From Zopfochytrium polystomum (lineage: Eukaryota > Chytridiomycota > Chytridiomycetes > Chytridiales > Chytridiaceae): a stretch of 64,000 bases of DNA. This document shows, piece after piece, positions 36,301 through 46,578 of this stretch. Below the pieces are notes generated by a model. It saw nothing but the letters and a program-made list of their open reading frames with translations, did not search any database and was not told where the DNA came from. Every line of letters begins with the position of its first letter. Position 1 is the stretch's first letter. The stretch spans positions 1 to 64,000 of the forward strand of contig JAIVFJ010000163.1 of assembly GCA_025765615.1 (NCBI GenBank), in the 5' to 3' direction. A program made the position numbers and the translations under genes.

Positions 36301-39300
36301 CGGGGTCCGCCATCTCTTCCGCACGGCCAATGTCCACATCCAGCAGCTCTTCGATCGCCAGAATCTCGTTCAAGAGGTCGCTTCCGAATGATGAGCCGGC
36401 GGTGAACTTGGCCTGGATATACTCGAGGGAGCAAGCTTCCCTTGCCGCTCGGAGGGACGCTCCAAGGTCGATGAGTGCGTTCACAGCCTCGCGCAGTCTG
36501 GGACGATTGGGCAGGCCCACCGCGTGGTGGTCATTGTTGTCGGCCGCCTTGAAGAACAGAGGCTGTGGGGAAATGTTTCTTTCGGCGTATTCCTGAGCAA
36601 GGCGCCCTGAAAAGTACTCGTAATGAATGTTTAGCGCGTGAGCTCGTTCGGCGCTGTTTGGCAGGTAGAGCTCCTCTGCCACCTCCAGGAACTGAGGAAA
36701 AAGCCAAATTATTAACTTTTTAACGAAGCTTCCAAGGAAAGGACACGCTGAACACTGCACAAACCTGGCGGTGGAAAAATGTCAAGACACTAACTCCATT
36801 GACGCCGCGCTCGATAATGAAATCCCGCGTCAGCTTGCGCCAGTTGGCAAAGACCAGCGGAGGAACGTAGCGGATTGGCGGTTCGTTGTACTGAAAAATG
36901 CAGTCTGCTTGCCCCTGGAAACGACGTTCAAACAAATTTTAAATAAAAAAAAGCACCGTTCCATCGCAAGGCAACTGTGGAAGAATTTGAAAACGCTACC
37001 TGCTTCCCCAGAACCTCGTCCCGCGTCGACACCATATCCGCCAAATCGCGCATCGACACGCCGTCCCTCGCAACAAGCATGAGCTGCATGACAAGGCGGA
37101 CAAACGGGCCGCAGCACTTTTCGTTAATGTCCAGCAGCACGGCCTTGACCAGCTTGTGGACGGACCGTGGGAGCTCGTCTGGGGCTGGCACGTGCGAAGA
37201 CGGCCAGTGGGCGAGGGTGTCTGAGAGGAGGCGGATGTGGAGTGCGGAGACTGCGGCTGATCCGCCGCCGCGGGGAAGGGAAGTTTCGACGGCGCGCTGC
37301 TGCTCGGGTGTGATGGTGCGATTGAGGGAGCGGAGGGACTGCAGCAGGATGTCCATGGACTCGGTCGCGTCCATCAGCGGGACGGGGATAAAGGGCGCGG
37401 CGGCATCTTGTAGTCGCAGCTTGAGGGTCGGGAGGATGCCGTAGCGGTACCGGTCCGTGTCTTCGAGAACGGACACCAAGATATTGGTGTGGTCCGGGAG
37501 GTGGTCCGGATGGGGAAGCCAGCTCCACACTTGGCTTCGGCCGAAGCTCTCGTCGTTCAGTTGGTCCTAAAATGTGTCACGTACACGGTGTCGATATTCA
37601 GAGCTTCTAATACAGTAGGTTTTTGCGGGGGAAGAGGAAAGCCGAGCGCAAATTTACCAAGCTGTCAATGAACAAGTAGATTGGGCGATCGGCCGTCGCG
37701 AGTTGAAGCGTTTCGTGAAAGTAGCGGACAACCTCCTGGAAAGTCGAAGAAGTCGTTGGTTTTTGGACGGCCCCAAGGGCTTGCCGTATTTGGCTGGAGA
37801 CGCTCATCATGAGGGCCCTGGCAGTCGACGACTCTGCCGTCGTCCCGCACATGCGAACGATCACGACTGGCTTGAACTCTGGCGGCGTCAAGGGAGTAGG
37901 GTCAGTTCAGAAAAGAGGAACTGAGGGTGGTCAAGCGTTTCTTCAAGCACATACCCAGCTCGCTTCCCGGCGCTTGCTTCGTCTCCGACAGGAGCAAGCT
38001 GACGGTTACAGCGGCGTAGCAGACCAGCGACGTCTTTCCCGACCCGGACGACCCGTGGATCACAGCGTACCGTTTCCCCGCCTTCTCCGACGTATCGTCT
38101 CTGTCGCCTTCGCCTGTGCGCAGGACGGCTTCGACGCACCGCTTCTTCAGTTCGTCCCTGCCAAAGCAGGCGTCGCACCTGTCTGCGGCAAACTGGACGT
38201 GGGCGAGGGCCTCGCGCTCGACGGGGCTGAGCAGGCGGCGGTGTTTGGCAGCGAGCTTGACGCGCTCGCCGACGCTCCGGACGAAGAAGGCGCAGAGGTC
38301 GCGGAGGTAGGGTTCGTCGCGCGGGTCCACGGTAGCGGCGGTGGCGGCGGTGGTGCCGCGGTCGCCCCGCCAGGGTGGGGTGTAGGTTGTGACGCAGTGG
38401 GCGGGAAGCGCGGCGTTGACGCGACGCCAGAGGTCCTGCTGAAGGGCGGCGTCTTCGCCCTGGGAAAAGAAGCCGGGGTGGAGGGGAGGCGAGGGAGAGG
38501 GAGACGACGACGATGACGACGGCTCGGTGGCGGCGGCGGGTTCAAACGAAAAGGTTCGCCGGATGGCGAGACACTGAAGGTCGACGGCGCCGGATCCAGC
38601 GTTACTGAGGATGCCGTGTGTTGCTTCGCGTTCGGTGATGGCGTAGAACCACGGCGCGCGGTCGAGGCCGGGGTTGCTGCGCAGCACCTGCCAGATGGCG
38701 TTCTGCATGATGGACTGCGCGCCCGGCGTGCTGGTGCTGCTGCTGTCAAAGAACGGCATGCCGAGGGCGTTGCTGGACACATTCTGCAGAATGTAGCGGG
38801 CGGGCAGCGCGTTGTCGTCTCTGACGTACCAAGCGGCGATGGTGTCTAGGGCGAGCCGGTCTGCAATGTGCGCGCAGATGGCGTCGAGCTTGCTGGCCTC
38901 GACGGTGCGCGGCAAGTTGCGCCAGCCGTAGCGCTCGCTGTTTTTTGGTTTTCATTTTTGTAGGCATTTTGGGTGAGAACACGGAAGTAACTAGAACTAT
39001 AACACAAAAAAAATAAAAATAATGAAATCAACCCCTACCCTGAGAACAGGACAAACGCCGTGGCGATGGACGTGCGCGCGCAGTCCATGACGTGGTCGAT
39101 GCAAATCTCCTCGGTCATGTGGTTGTCCGTCATCTCGTCCGTGATGCCCCACCGCAGGTCGACCAGCTCGAATGCGAGGCCCAGCCCGCCGCACAGCTGC
39201 GCAAGCAGCGGCACGCCGTGTTGCATGATGTAGTTGCGCTCCGCCTGCGTGTCCACAAACGTCGACGACAGAAACACCCGCGCCGCCCGGTGGTCGCTTA

Positions 39301-40882
39301 TCCGGCTGCGGCCTCGCCGCGAGCTCGCCGCACCTCCCGCCGCCGCGGCGAACCCAACGCTCGCGCCGCACAGCACCGCCGCAATGTCGTCCTCGCGCTG
39401 CCGCTCGATCGCCGGCCACGACAGCGACGCAAGCGCCGCGTCCGCGGCCGCCGCCTCCGACTGGATCTGCCGCGCGAGCAGCGCGCGCTCGGCAAAGAGG
39501 CGGGCGCGTTGCTGCTCCAGCTGCTGCTGCTGCTGCTTCGGCTGTTGCTGTTGCCCTCCTTGCAGTGGAAGGCTCGCGACGCCGCCGCCGCTTTTGCTTG
39601 CAGCCTTGGACGGCTTTGGTGGCGACGACGGCGTGCGCGGCGCCGAGTTGGCGGCCGCCGCGTCCGAGCGCGCGCCGTCGCCGAGGGCGAGGAGCAAGGA
39701 CGGGTCGACAGTGGAGCCAAAGAGCGCGCGGGAAGGCGCGGACGGCAAGCTCGCGCGCGAGTTTGCAAACAGTGCGACCACGCTAAAGGCCACGACGTGG
39801 CTGGGCGGCAGGCCGGCGATCGTGACCGAGTACGTTTGCGTCTGCGGCCGAGGCCCGGGTGGGGGGGATGTGGGGGCTGTGGCTGCGCAGGTGGCCAGAG
39901 GAAGGTCGGCGCACAGGTGCGGCGGCGCGGGCGGTCCGCCGTGGTGCATGAGCACGCGGAATCCGGTCGGCTGTCGATCCGGCTCCGCGCCGCCGAGGGC
40001 GGCGTATTCCCAGACAATCGTGACTTGGGCCTCATCGCCGCCGGCGGGGGTGGCCCTGAGCAGGCGCGGTGCTGGGGCGGGGTCGTCGTAACCGTAGAAC
40101 AGGATCTCGTTGACGCCGATCCAATCCTTGAAGGCGCCTTCTTTCAGGAACCGCAATTTCCAGCGGCGGCTGGCAACCAGGCCGAACAACGGGGCCAGGC
40201 GGCGGCGCGGGAATGCCATCGCCCGGGTTGTCTGCGCCAGATCGTCGTCGTCGTCGCCGTCACCGTCGCCGTCGTCGTTGTCGTCGTACGAGGGAGGGTA
40301 CGCCAGGACCCGGTTCTTGAGCGGCAGCACGTCGGGGCGCGCCACCGGGTCGATGGCGTCGTCGCCCCAAAAGTAAGCGTCAAAGTGGGTGAGGCCCTCG
40401 TTGGGGTTCCCGTTGGCCGGGGCGGGCACGCGGGTCCTGTTCTTGTCGGGGGCGACGATCTTTGCAAAGGGGATCCATCGGCGGCCGTCGTCACCATCGT
40501 CGTCATCGCTCTCGTCTTGGTCATCCGAGTCGTCCAGCTGGACGTCTTCAGCGGGGTCGGCGTCGTAGGACAGGAGCATGACGCGCGGGGATGCCATAAC
40601 GTTGACGGGGTACAGGGCGAGGCGCGAGAGGGCGACGGGGCGCGCAAACTGCACGACGTAGTGGCCGGGCAAAAAGCCTGTGTGCCAGCCGCCTTTGGCC
40701 GGGTCCGTACCGCCGAGGAACTTGAGCACCTTTGCGGGGGAAAGGCTCGCGTGGTCCAGGACGTAGCGCGCAAAGTCTTGGATGTGGAGGATGCGGTGCG
40801 GGGTGGTGGTGATGTCGGTGGTTGTTGGTGTTATTGCCGTTGAGGCGGACGAGGAGACCTCCGCCGTGGTGTTGCCCGACAT
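33374..40882 (-). CDS. Giant STAND protein: discoidin/FN3-DUF4062-NACHT-WD40
   Basis: Ten exons on the minus strand (40882..39039, 38937..37955, 37878..37658, 37566..37000, 36914..36765, 36691..34961, 34857..34488, 34416..34210, 34143..33739, 33672..33374) give 2,258 aa with every phase closing. Residues ~45-265 look like a discoidin (F5/8C) fold with acidic inserts, ending RRWKLRFLK and GVNEILFYG. FN3 spans ~272-390, followed by a Gln-rich coiled region. DUF4062 starts near 534 (ARVFLSSTFVDTQAERNY, LVDLRWGITDE, GERYGW). NACHT has Walker A GSSGSGKT at 910-917 and Walker B YLFIDSLDQLND near 1010-1020. WD40-like blades fill about 1540-2258. DUF4062-NACHT-WD40 is the NPHP3/NWD1/TEP1 layout, probably an ATP-switched scaffold. 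The ligand is unknown. Confidence 0.87.
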
Positions 40883-40918
40883 GTGTTATTCATGTCTCTC
40901 GATGCGCGGTGCAAGCTG

Positions 40919-40926
40919 TTTATATA
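40919..40926 (-). promoter_or_regulatory. TATA box of the DUF4062-NACHT-WD40 gene
   Basis: TATATAAA on the minus strand lies 37-44 bp upstream of the start codon at 40882, so transcription should begin only a few bases before the ATG. One upstream ATG lies 11 nt before the chosen start and is out of frame; leaky scanning would be needed if the transcript includes it. Confidence 0.5.
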
Positions 40927-41339
40927 CTGGTGCATGGATGAAGCGACAGACTCGACTGCTCTTTTTTTAAAGGGAGTCAGTCAGTCGCCCGCCCAATCTT
41001 GTTGAGCGAGGGCGACGATTGACGTTCCCGTCGACATCCCTTGACTGTCTTCTTTGGCGGACAGAACTAGCTTCCGCTCGGGTCCCGCCGGCCCGGCCCG
41101 AGAGCGAGAGAGAGAGAGAGACAACGCTTGCGCAGCAAGACTGCCAAACACCCTTCCACACTACTCATTGCAGTTGCAGATTCTGGTTGGACCGTCACTC
41201 GAGGTTATTTTGCCTGTCAGTGGGTGCTCTGCTTGTCCCCCTCGTTCCCTGCAAGGTGTTACCTAGGGTCGGTGCCACCGTTCACAATGAACCTCAAAGT
41301 TGTCACCTACCTAACTTCTGTACCAGTACGTTCAAAAAT

Positions 41340-41830
41340 TGAAAGGGCTTTATGTTGGTATCTTTGATTTTGTTGACAGCCAAGGGACAAAAGTCTTGGT
41401 ACACTTGGGGAAAATTAAACCCCTTTATTCCCAATCAATAAAAAAAAAAACTAAAGTAAAATGTGCAGAAGAAGAAGCTGAGTCAATACTGTGTGGAACC
41501 CCCTTTGTTTTTGATGACAACCTCGATTCTCCTTGGCATACCTTCAACGAAACATTGAAGGAACAATTGAGTAATTTTGCTCCAGGAGCTTGAGACCAAT
41601 TTTTTCAGAGCTGGGATTCCAGACAGGCAATCTTTCTGCACTTTTAGCTTCAGGTGTTCCCAGAGATGTTGGAGTTTGCACACATTACCTACACCTTTTA
41701 AGATCCTCTGACCTGTCTTCAAGAGTAACGATAAGTTAAGAGGGCTGATCCCAGTGTTATCTACACTTTTCTCAATCTCTGACACTGTACGAGTGCTTAG
41801 AGGTGGATCCCCAGTCTGGGTAGACCACAT
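41340..41830 (-). pseudogene. Tc1/mariner transposase C-terminus
   Basis: The minus-strand frame ends with the hallmark Tc1 C-terminus: LWEHLKLKVQ, then MPRRIEVVIKNKGGSTQY and a stop at 41483. A Tc1-type end follows (AAAAGTCTTGGTACACTT read in the appropriate direction, near 41385-41402). Upstream the frame decays, and the catalytic DDE region is not recognisable, so this is a fragment. Confidence 0.7.
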
Positions 41831-42389
41831 CAGTGTGCTTAACTCTTACAATTTGATAGGAATGATTACAGGAGCTTGACAGGGAGCCTGACTTACTTCT
41901 TTGCACACATAACTCCATGGAAGTTCTGGCCAAATCAGCGTGATGCAACAATGATGTCATGCCTGCCTCCTCACTCCTCAAAGTCTAAACTCTATCTCTC
42001 AGAGCTAAAAGGCTATCACCAAAGTCTGATTCCTGAGACCACCTGCAGTATAAAAGGGGGAGCCCCAGCAGCTCCAGAGAAGCATCATCCCAGATCCTGA
42101 TCACATCTGCCTTCTCTCTCTACCCTTGAATACAACAAACACAAACCATTATTCTTATCTGAGTCAACATACTCTCTACCTCAGGTCGATACGTCGTTCG
42201 TATAGGGTGCTTCGCTCTTACAAGAAAAGGGTGTGCTCTGCACTCTAAACAAGACCAATCTGTCTGAGAGCATCGGCTCTCCATCTACTTTGGCAACAAA
42301 GGGCGCTTTGCTCTTAACAAGAGAAGGGCTCACGCTCTAAACAAGCTTTATTGCTCCACGCTGACTCAAGTCTGTTGGTGCCCTTCTGA
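41831..42389. other. Repeat debris with TATA-like site and short direct repeats
   Basis: TATAAAAGGGGG at about 42050-42061 is followed by a leader-like stretch. Two diverged ~45-bp direct repeats lie near 42207-42252 and 42300-42344 (each with a gctcttaacaag/actctaaacaag pattern). It may be part of an LTR of an unrelated element. No coding sequence is seen. Confidence 0.35.
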
Positions 42390-43480
42390 CACGCCAGGCG
42401 CAATCACCAACAGTTCTTGCCAGTCAAATGCTCAGAAGCAACAATCTTGAGTGGTTTTCGATCTCCAATAGTAACCTCGTCCGACATTTCCCTGTCGGTG
42501 CCTGGAACGAAGAAACGGGGGTTGTTTGTGAGGTGGTATGACGCACTGCTGTCATGGTACCAAACGTCCTCACTTGGTCCTCTTGACTTCACTGTGAAAG
42601 CATAGCGTGTGTCTGATGCATTCACTTTGCTCTTAGCTTTGGTCCTTTTCCTGCTGCACCGCCGCCTTTTGCCCAGCAGTCCTCGCGTAGGTGTCCAGGC
42701 TTGCTGCAATTTAAGCAAGTCTGCTTCGGATGTGGTGATAGCAGTGGATTTTGTCAACTCCTTCTTTGATGCACCTCCGGGACTTTCTGCCTTGATCTGC
42801 CGAGCATGGTCATAGAGCTCACTCTCAACCTTTCAGCGCGTCAACTTCGTTGCATCAAGTGCACGTAGCGTCCCTACTACATTCTGCCATCCAGGCGTAT
42901 TCTGCATCGCCATCAGCAGAATACAGACATATATCTTGTCCCAGTCAAGCGTCCCAGCATCCTTGAGCCCTGAATGAGTGCTGAGACTGAACCAATGAAA
43001 TCTTCAATGTTGCCACTATCGTCGTACTTTGTCAACAACAATCAGTCCAATGTGTTCATAGTCGTTGACGCAGTAACCGTTGCGTAGACCTCCTTCAGGT
43101 GTTCATACATCCCGTGTGCAGTTGTGCACCTGCTCAATAAGTCTCTAGATGCCCTTGGTAGCTTTCCAAGTAGCCAGCTTCGAGCTTGAGCGTTGTGCTT
43201 TTTTCTTGTCAGCGCATTCACTGCATATGCCGCCTTGACGGTATTGTTGGAACCTGTGTGTTTGTCGTTTTCATGCTTGACAATGTAGAGCATTTCCTTG
43301 ACTTCCAAAAAAGTCGTGAATAGACGGTTGAAGTCAGGCCAGTCGTCTGTCGATGCCTCAAATTCCGGAATATTTTCGTACTCCTTGTCTGTAATTGTGA
43401 TCTAGTAGCCAACCACTCAGCAACCTTGCTGTCCTCACCGGGGAGGGATCGTACCAGTAGATTTTTCTTGTGATGATATC
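42390..43480 (-). pseudogene. Ty1/copia gag-protease remnant
   Basis: On the minus strand a Gag-like frame (MYEHLKEVYATV preceded by WPDFNRLFTTFLEVKEML) is followed by a CCHC zinc knuckle, CLNCSKPGHLREDC, near 42680-42725, and then by the protease start WYHDSSASYHLTNN, where Ty1/copia has W.(L/V)DSGA. The Gly after the catalytic Asp-Ser is Ser here. Frame changes and stops separate the parts. The sequence ends abruptly at about 42390, so pol is missing. Confidence 0.75.
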
Positions 43481-44418
43481 ATCATGGTCCAATCGTCACT
43501 CCAATTTCGCTGCAGTCGATCTCGTTGTCTGCAACTTCACCAGATCCTGCCCTGGCGCCGGCTGTTCGCTCTCCTGATGGGAGTAGTGCTGATAACGTGT
43601 GAGTGCTGCTGTTAACTTGTTGGGAGCAGTCGCGTGTGTACATCGTCGTCTGCGGATTTGTTGTTCGACTTTTTCTCTGACAAGTCGTCCTTTCAGAACG
43701 ACAAGAACAACAACACAGAAGTGCAAGCATGAACTCCCGCAATTTGACAAGGTGAATTAAGACTTCTTGTCCCCCCACTGTACCTAAATCTGGGAAATTC
43801 GTCTTGCTGAGATTCCTAATCTCACTGATCATGGTCTTAGCTGGGGTATCCCTAAAAGCTCCACCGTGAGCGGGGGGTCAGCAAGGCTTGAAGTCAAGTT
43901 TACTTTCCTTGACGGGAGGGTACCACCGACTTTTAAAAAACCATCAACGGACGAGGTTGAAGCTGTGTGTGGCCAAAAACACGGCTGAAGCTCAAAGCAA
44001 CGACAGAGGTGCGGTGATCACCAATCAAAGTCGCTCCAGCGCTTTTCCCACCCTTTTAGAGATTTCGCTTTTTTGGCGAGACGGAAACTTCTGCTTCAGG
44101 CTGTTACGTCCCAAGCTTTTCGACTGTCCACTTTTTTTTTTGGCAGCTGTCAGCTGATGTTGCCGGGCGCACGCCGCGTTCGCCTCTGCTTTTCTCAGAG
44201 CGCCCCTCGCGGCTCTCACTGCACCCTCTCATCGCAGCAGCAAACCAACCCTCTTCACCTTTTCTCCAGTTTCTTTCTGTCAACTTCTTGTGTTTTCGTT
44301 TTTCCTTTTTTTTTTTTTTTTTTTTTTTTTGGACCCGTTAAATCAAACACACGATTCTCTCGTTGCCAACAAACACTTCCTCGACCAACGAAACCAGCCC
44401 CTCACTACACCTTCCATT
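43481..44418. other. Intergenic DNA between copia remnant and DLH gene
   Basis: The left part continues decayed retroelement sequence. The right part is the 3' flank of the minus-strand dienelactone hydrolase and includes a run of about 27 T (near 44305-44331). No gene is supported. Confidence 0.4.
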
Positions 44419-45643
44419 TCACAACGCCGCGCCCTTCCCTTCCACGTCCCCCTCCACCGCCACGCCGCCCTCCGCAAACGCCCTCGCAAAAAAGTCCCTC
44501 ACGACCGCGACGGCCTGCACGACCCTCTCGGCGTTGAGCTTCTTCGCAAAATCGGCCCTGGCGGCCGCGAACCCGTGGTGGACGTCGTCGAAGCGGGCCG
44601 AGACGTTCAGCGGGGCGAGGGAGGGGCGCGCGGCGGCGAGCTCGGCAAAGGCCGGGGCGAGGTCGGGTTCGCCGGAGGAGGCGACCATGCAGACGGGGCG
44701 GAGGGCGGCGCGGAGGACGGGCGGGGTGACGCCGGAGGGGTGGATGCCGGCGGCGGCGGAGAAGAGCGGGTGAGGGAGGGGGCTGACGGCGCGGACGACT
44801 TGGCTGGGTTCGGGGGGGTGGGGGGGGACCGGGTTGTGTGAGAAATGTGGAAGCAGAAGGACTGCCACACGCGCCCGCGCGCGCACACACACACACACGT
44901 GCGCGCTCCCTCCCCTTTGAAAACGGAGAAACGAAAAAAAAAAAAGAACAAAAAAGAAAAAAAGTGAGAAAACTCACAGTCCACCCCAACAGAAACCCAA
45001 CGCGCCGACCTTTGCGTCCGCTCCGGCGACCTCCCTGACGTGGTCGACGGCGGACCTGGAGATGGCGTGCACCGAATCCCACGGCGCGACGCGGGCGTAG
45101 TGGGCCATCATGCCGTCGCGGTCAAAGGGCGGGGTGACGAGACCCGGGAAAATTTCGGAGCGGAAAAAGTCGACCATGAGGACGTAGAAGCGTTGCGAGG
45201 CGAGGAGGTCGCATGTCTTGTGTGTTTGTGTGTTTGTTTTTTTTTGTTTGTTTGTGTTGTCATGGGTTCGGGAGAGGGATCCAGGGTAAGAAGAGACGAC
45301 GGGACAGGAGGGACGGGGGGGTCGTGTTGTACCTGCTCGGTGTTCTTGTGGAAGCCAAAGACGTCGTAGTAGACTGTGGCGATGATGGGTCAGCAAAAAA
45401 GACATCATTGTCAATCTTCATTCTTCATTATCCACCATCTGTTCCCCCGATCAACGCAAAAACGCAAAACACACACGCACGCAACTACGCACCGACGACG
45501 GCCCTCTTGCAGGCGGGGTCGCCCGTGGCGTAGCACTTGATGCGCTCGCTGTCGCCATGCGGGATCTCGATGTAGCGGCCCTTTGCGACGTAGCCGTCGG
45601 AGGGAACGACGGCAGGGATGCTGCAGCAGTCGGCGGTGTACAT
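44419..45643 (-). CDS. Dienelactone hydrolase family protein
   Basis: Four exons, complement(45493..45643), (45333..45373), (44978..45216) and (44419..44803), give 271 aa. Splicing joins an AVVVYYDVFGF strand across the first intron, matching the DLH 'vvv.yDifG' core. The nucleophile elbow GFCWGG places the catalytic Cys at 140. Asp191 (SSGEPDL) and His220 (DVHHGF) complete the Cys-Asp-His triad of dienelactone hydrolases. The family's usual length is 230-270 aa. It is probably cytosolic and acts on lactone or ester substrates; in fungi members also serve unknown hydrolytic roles. Exon 2 is only 41 nt. The acceptor of exon 3 (CACAAG) is the least certain site. There is no signal peptide and no operon-like partner. 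Confidence 0.88.
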
Positions 45644-46578
45644 TCTGTTGATTATGTGAATGTCTTGTCTGTCTGTCTCTCTTGTCTTTTTCTTGTTTTT
45701 TTTTTTTTGTTTGTTGGTTTGTTCTTTCTTGGGGGGAGACCGTCTTTTGTCTTCAGTGGGCTTGTTTGACTGTCTGTCTGTCTGCCTTTCTGTCTTTCTG
45801 TTTGTGTGATGCACCCGCGCTCTCTCTCTTCACTTCAACGCTTGTCTTTCTGTCGACCGTGCAATTTAGCCGACGGATACAAATAAAATTCCCGGCAAAA
45901 GGCCCTTTGCCCTTTTGCCGGTGGAACGGTCCGATCCGAACCCGCATACAACCTTCTAGCGACGACGCTCCATTGAAGTCGGCCTAACGTTGACTTCTGC
46001 GGGCGCTCCCCCCCCCGCTACGCCGTGCAAACTAATAAGAATGAAAGGGAGCGAAGAAGAAAAGAGAAGAGTCGAACCTCAGCACATTAGGTCATTGTTA
46101 GTATACTCGGGACGAGAAAAACCCAACTCCACCATCCAACTCCAACAACCCAAGGGGAACGAAAAGCAGGGCAACTCAACTCCATTGCAACCGGAAACCA
46201 AGAAAGAACGGGAAAAAAAAAACCACGAAGGAAAGCCTCCTTGAAAAATCACAAAAAAAAAAAAAGCGGAGGCGGCGCGGGCTCTTGTCCGACCCTTCTC
46301 CACCACCTCAAACACCCAACTCCTTAATTAAGGAAGTCGTGATGCGGGACCCAAAACCAAAAAAAAAAAAACCAAAAAAAAAGAAAATGTTTCACAGGGG
46401 GAAAATCATCCAAAAAAAAGACATGAACAGCTGGCCCGTAGATCGTGGAGATGGGTGGGGAAGGGGGCGACGGGGAACGTGGTAAGCATCATACATTAGA
46501 AGTTTTGGGTAAAACAGGGGGACGGGGAAGTTGGGGCGGGTTAAAAAGGTAGAGGTGACTATGGACCGACGGGATGAA
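45644..46578. other. Promoter side of DLH and 3' flank of the receptor gene
   Basis: Both ends belong to minus-strand genes. The interior has T-rich then A-rich tracts and a CTGTCTGT repeat near 45660-45800. No ORF with protein character, RNA gene or TATA box is evident. Confidence 0.4.

Noticed and set aside
39092..40843. 583-codon plus-strand ORF
   Set aside because: It is antisense to exon 1 of the DUF4062 gene. Its Arg/Val/Gly-rich composition is the usual mirror of a GC-rich coding strand, and no domain is visible.
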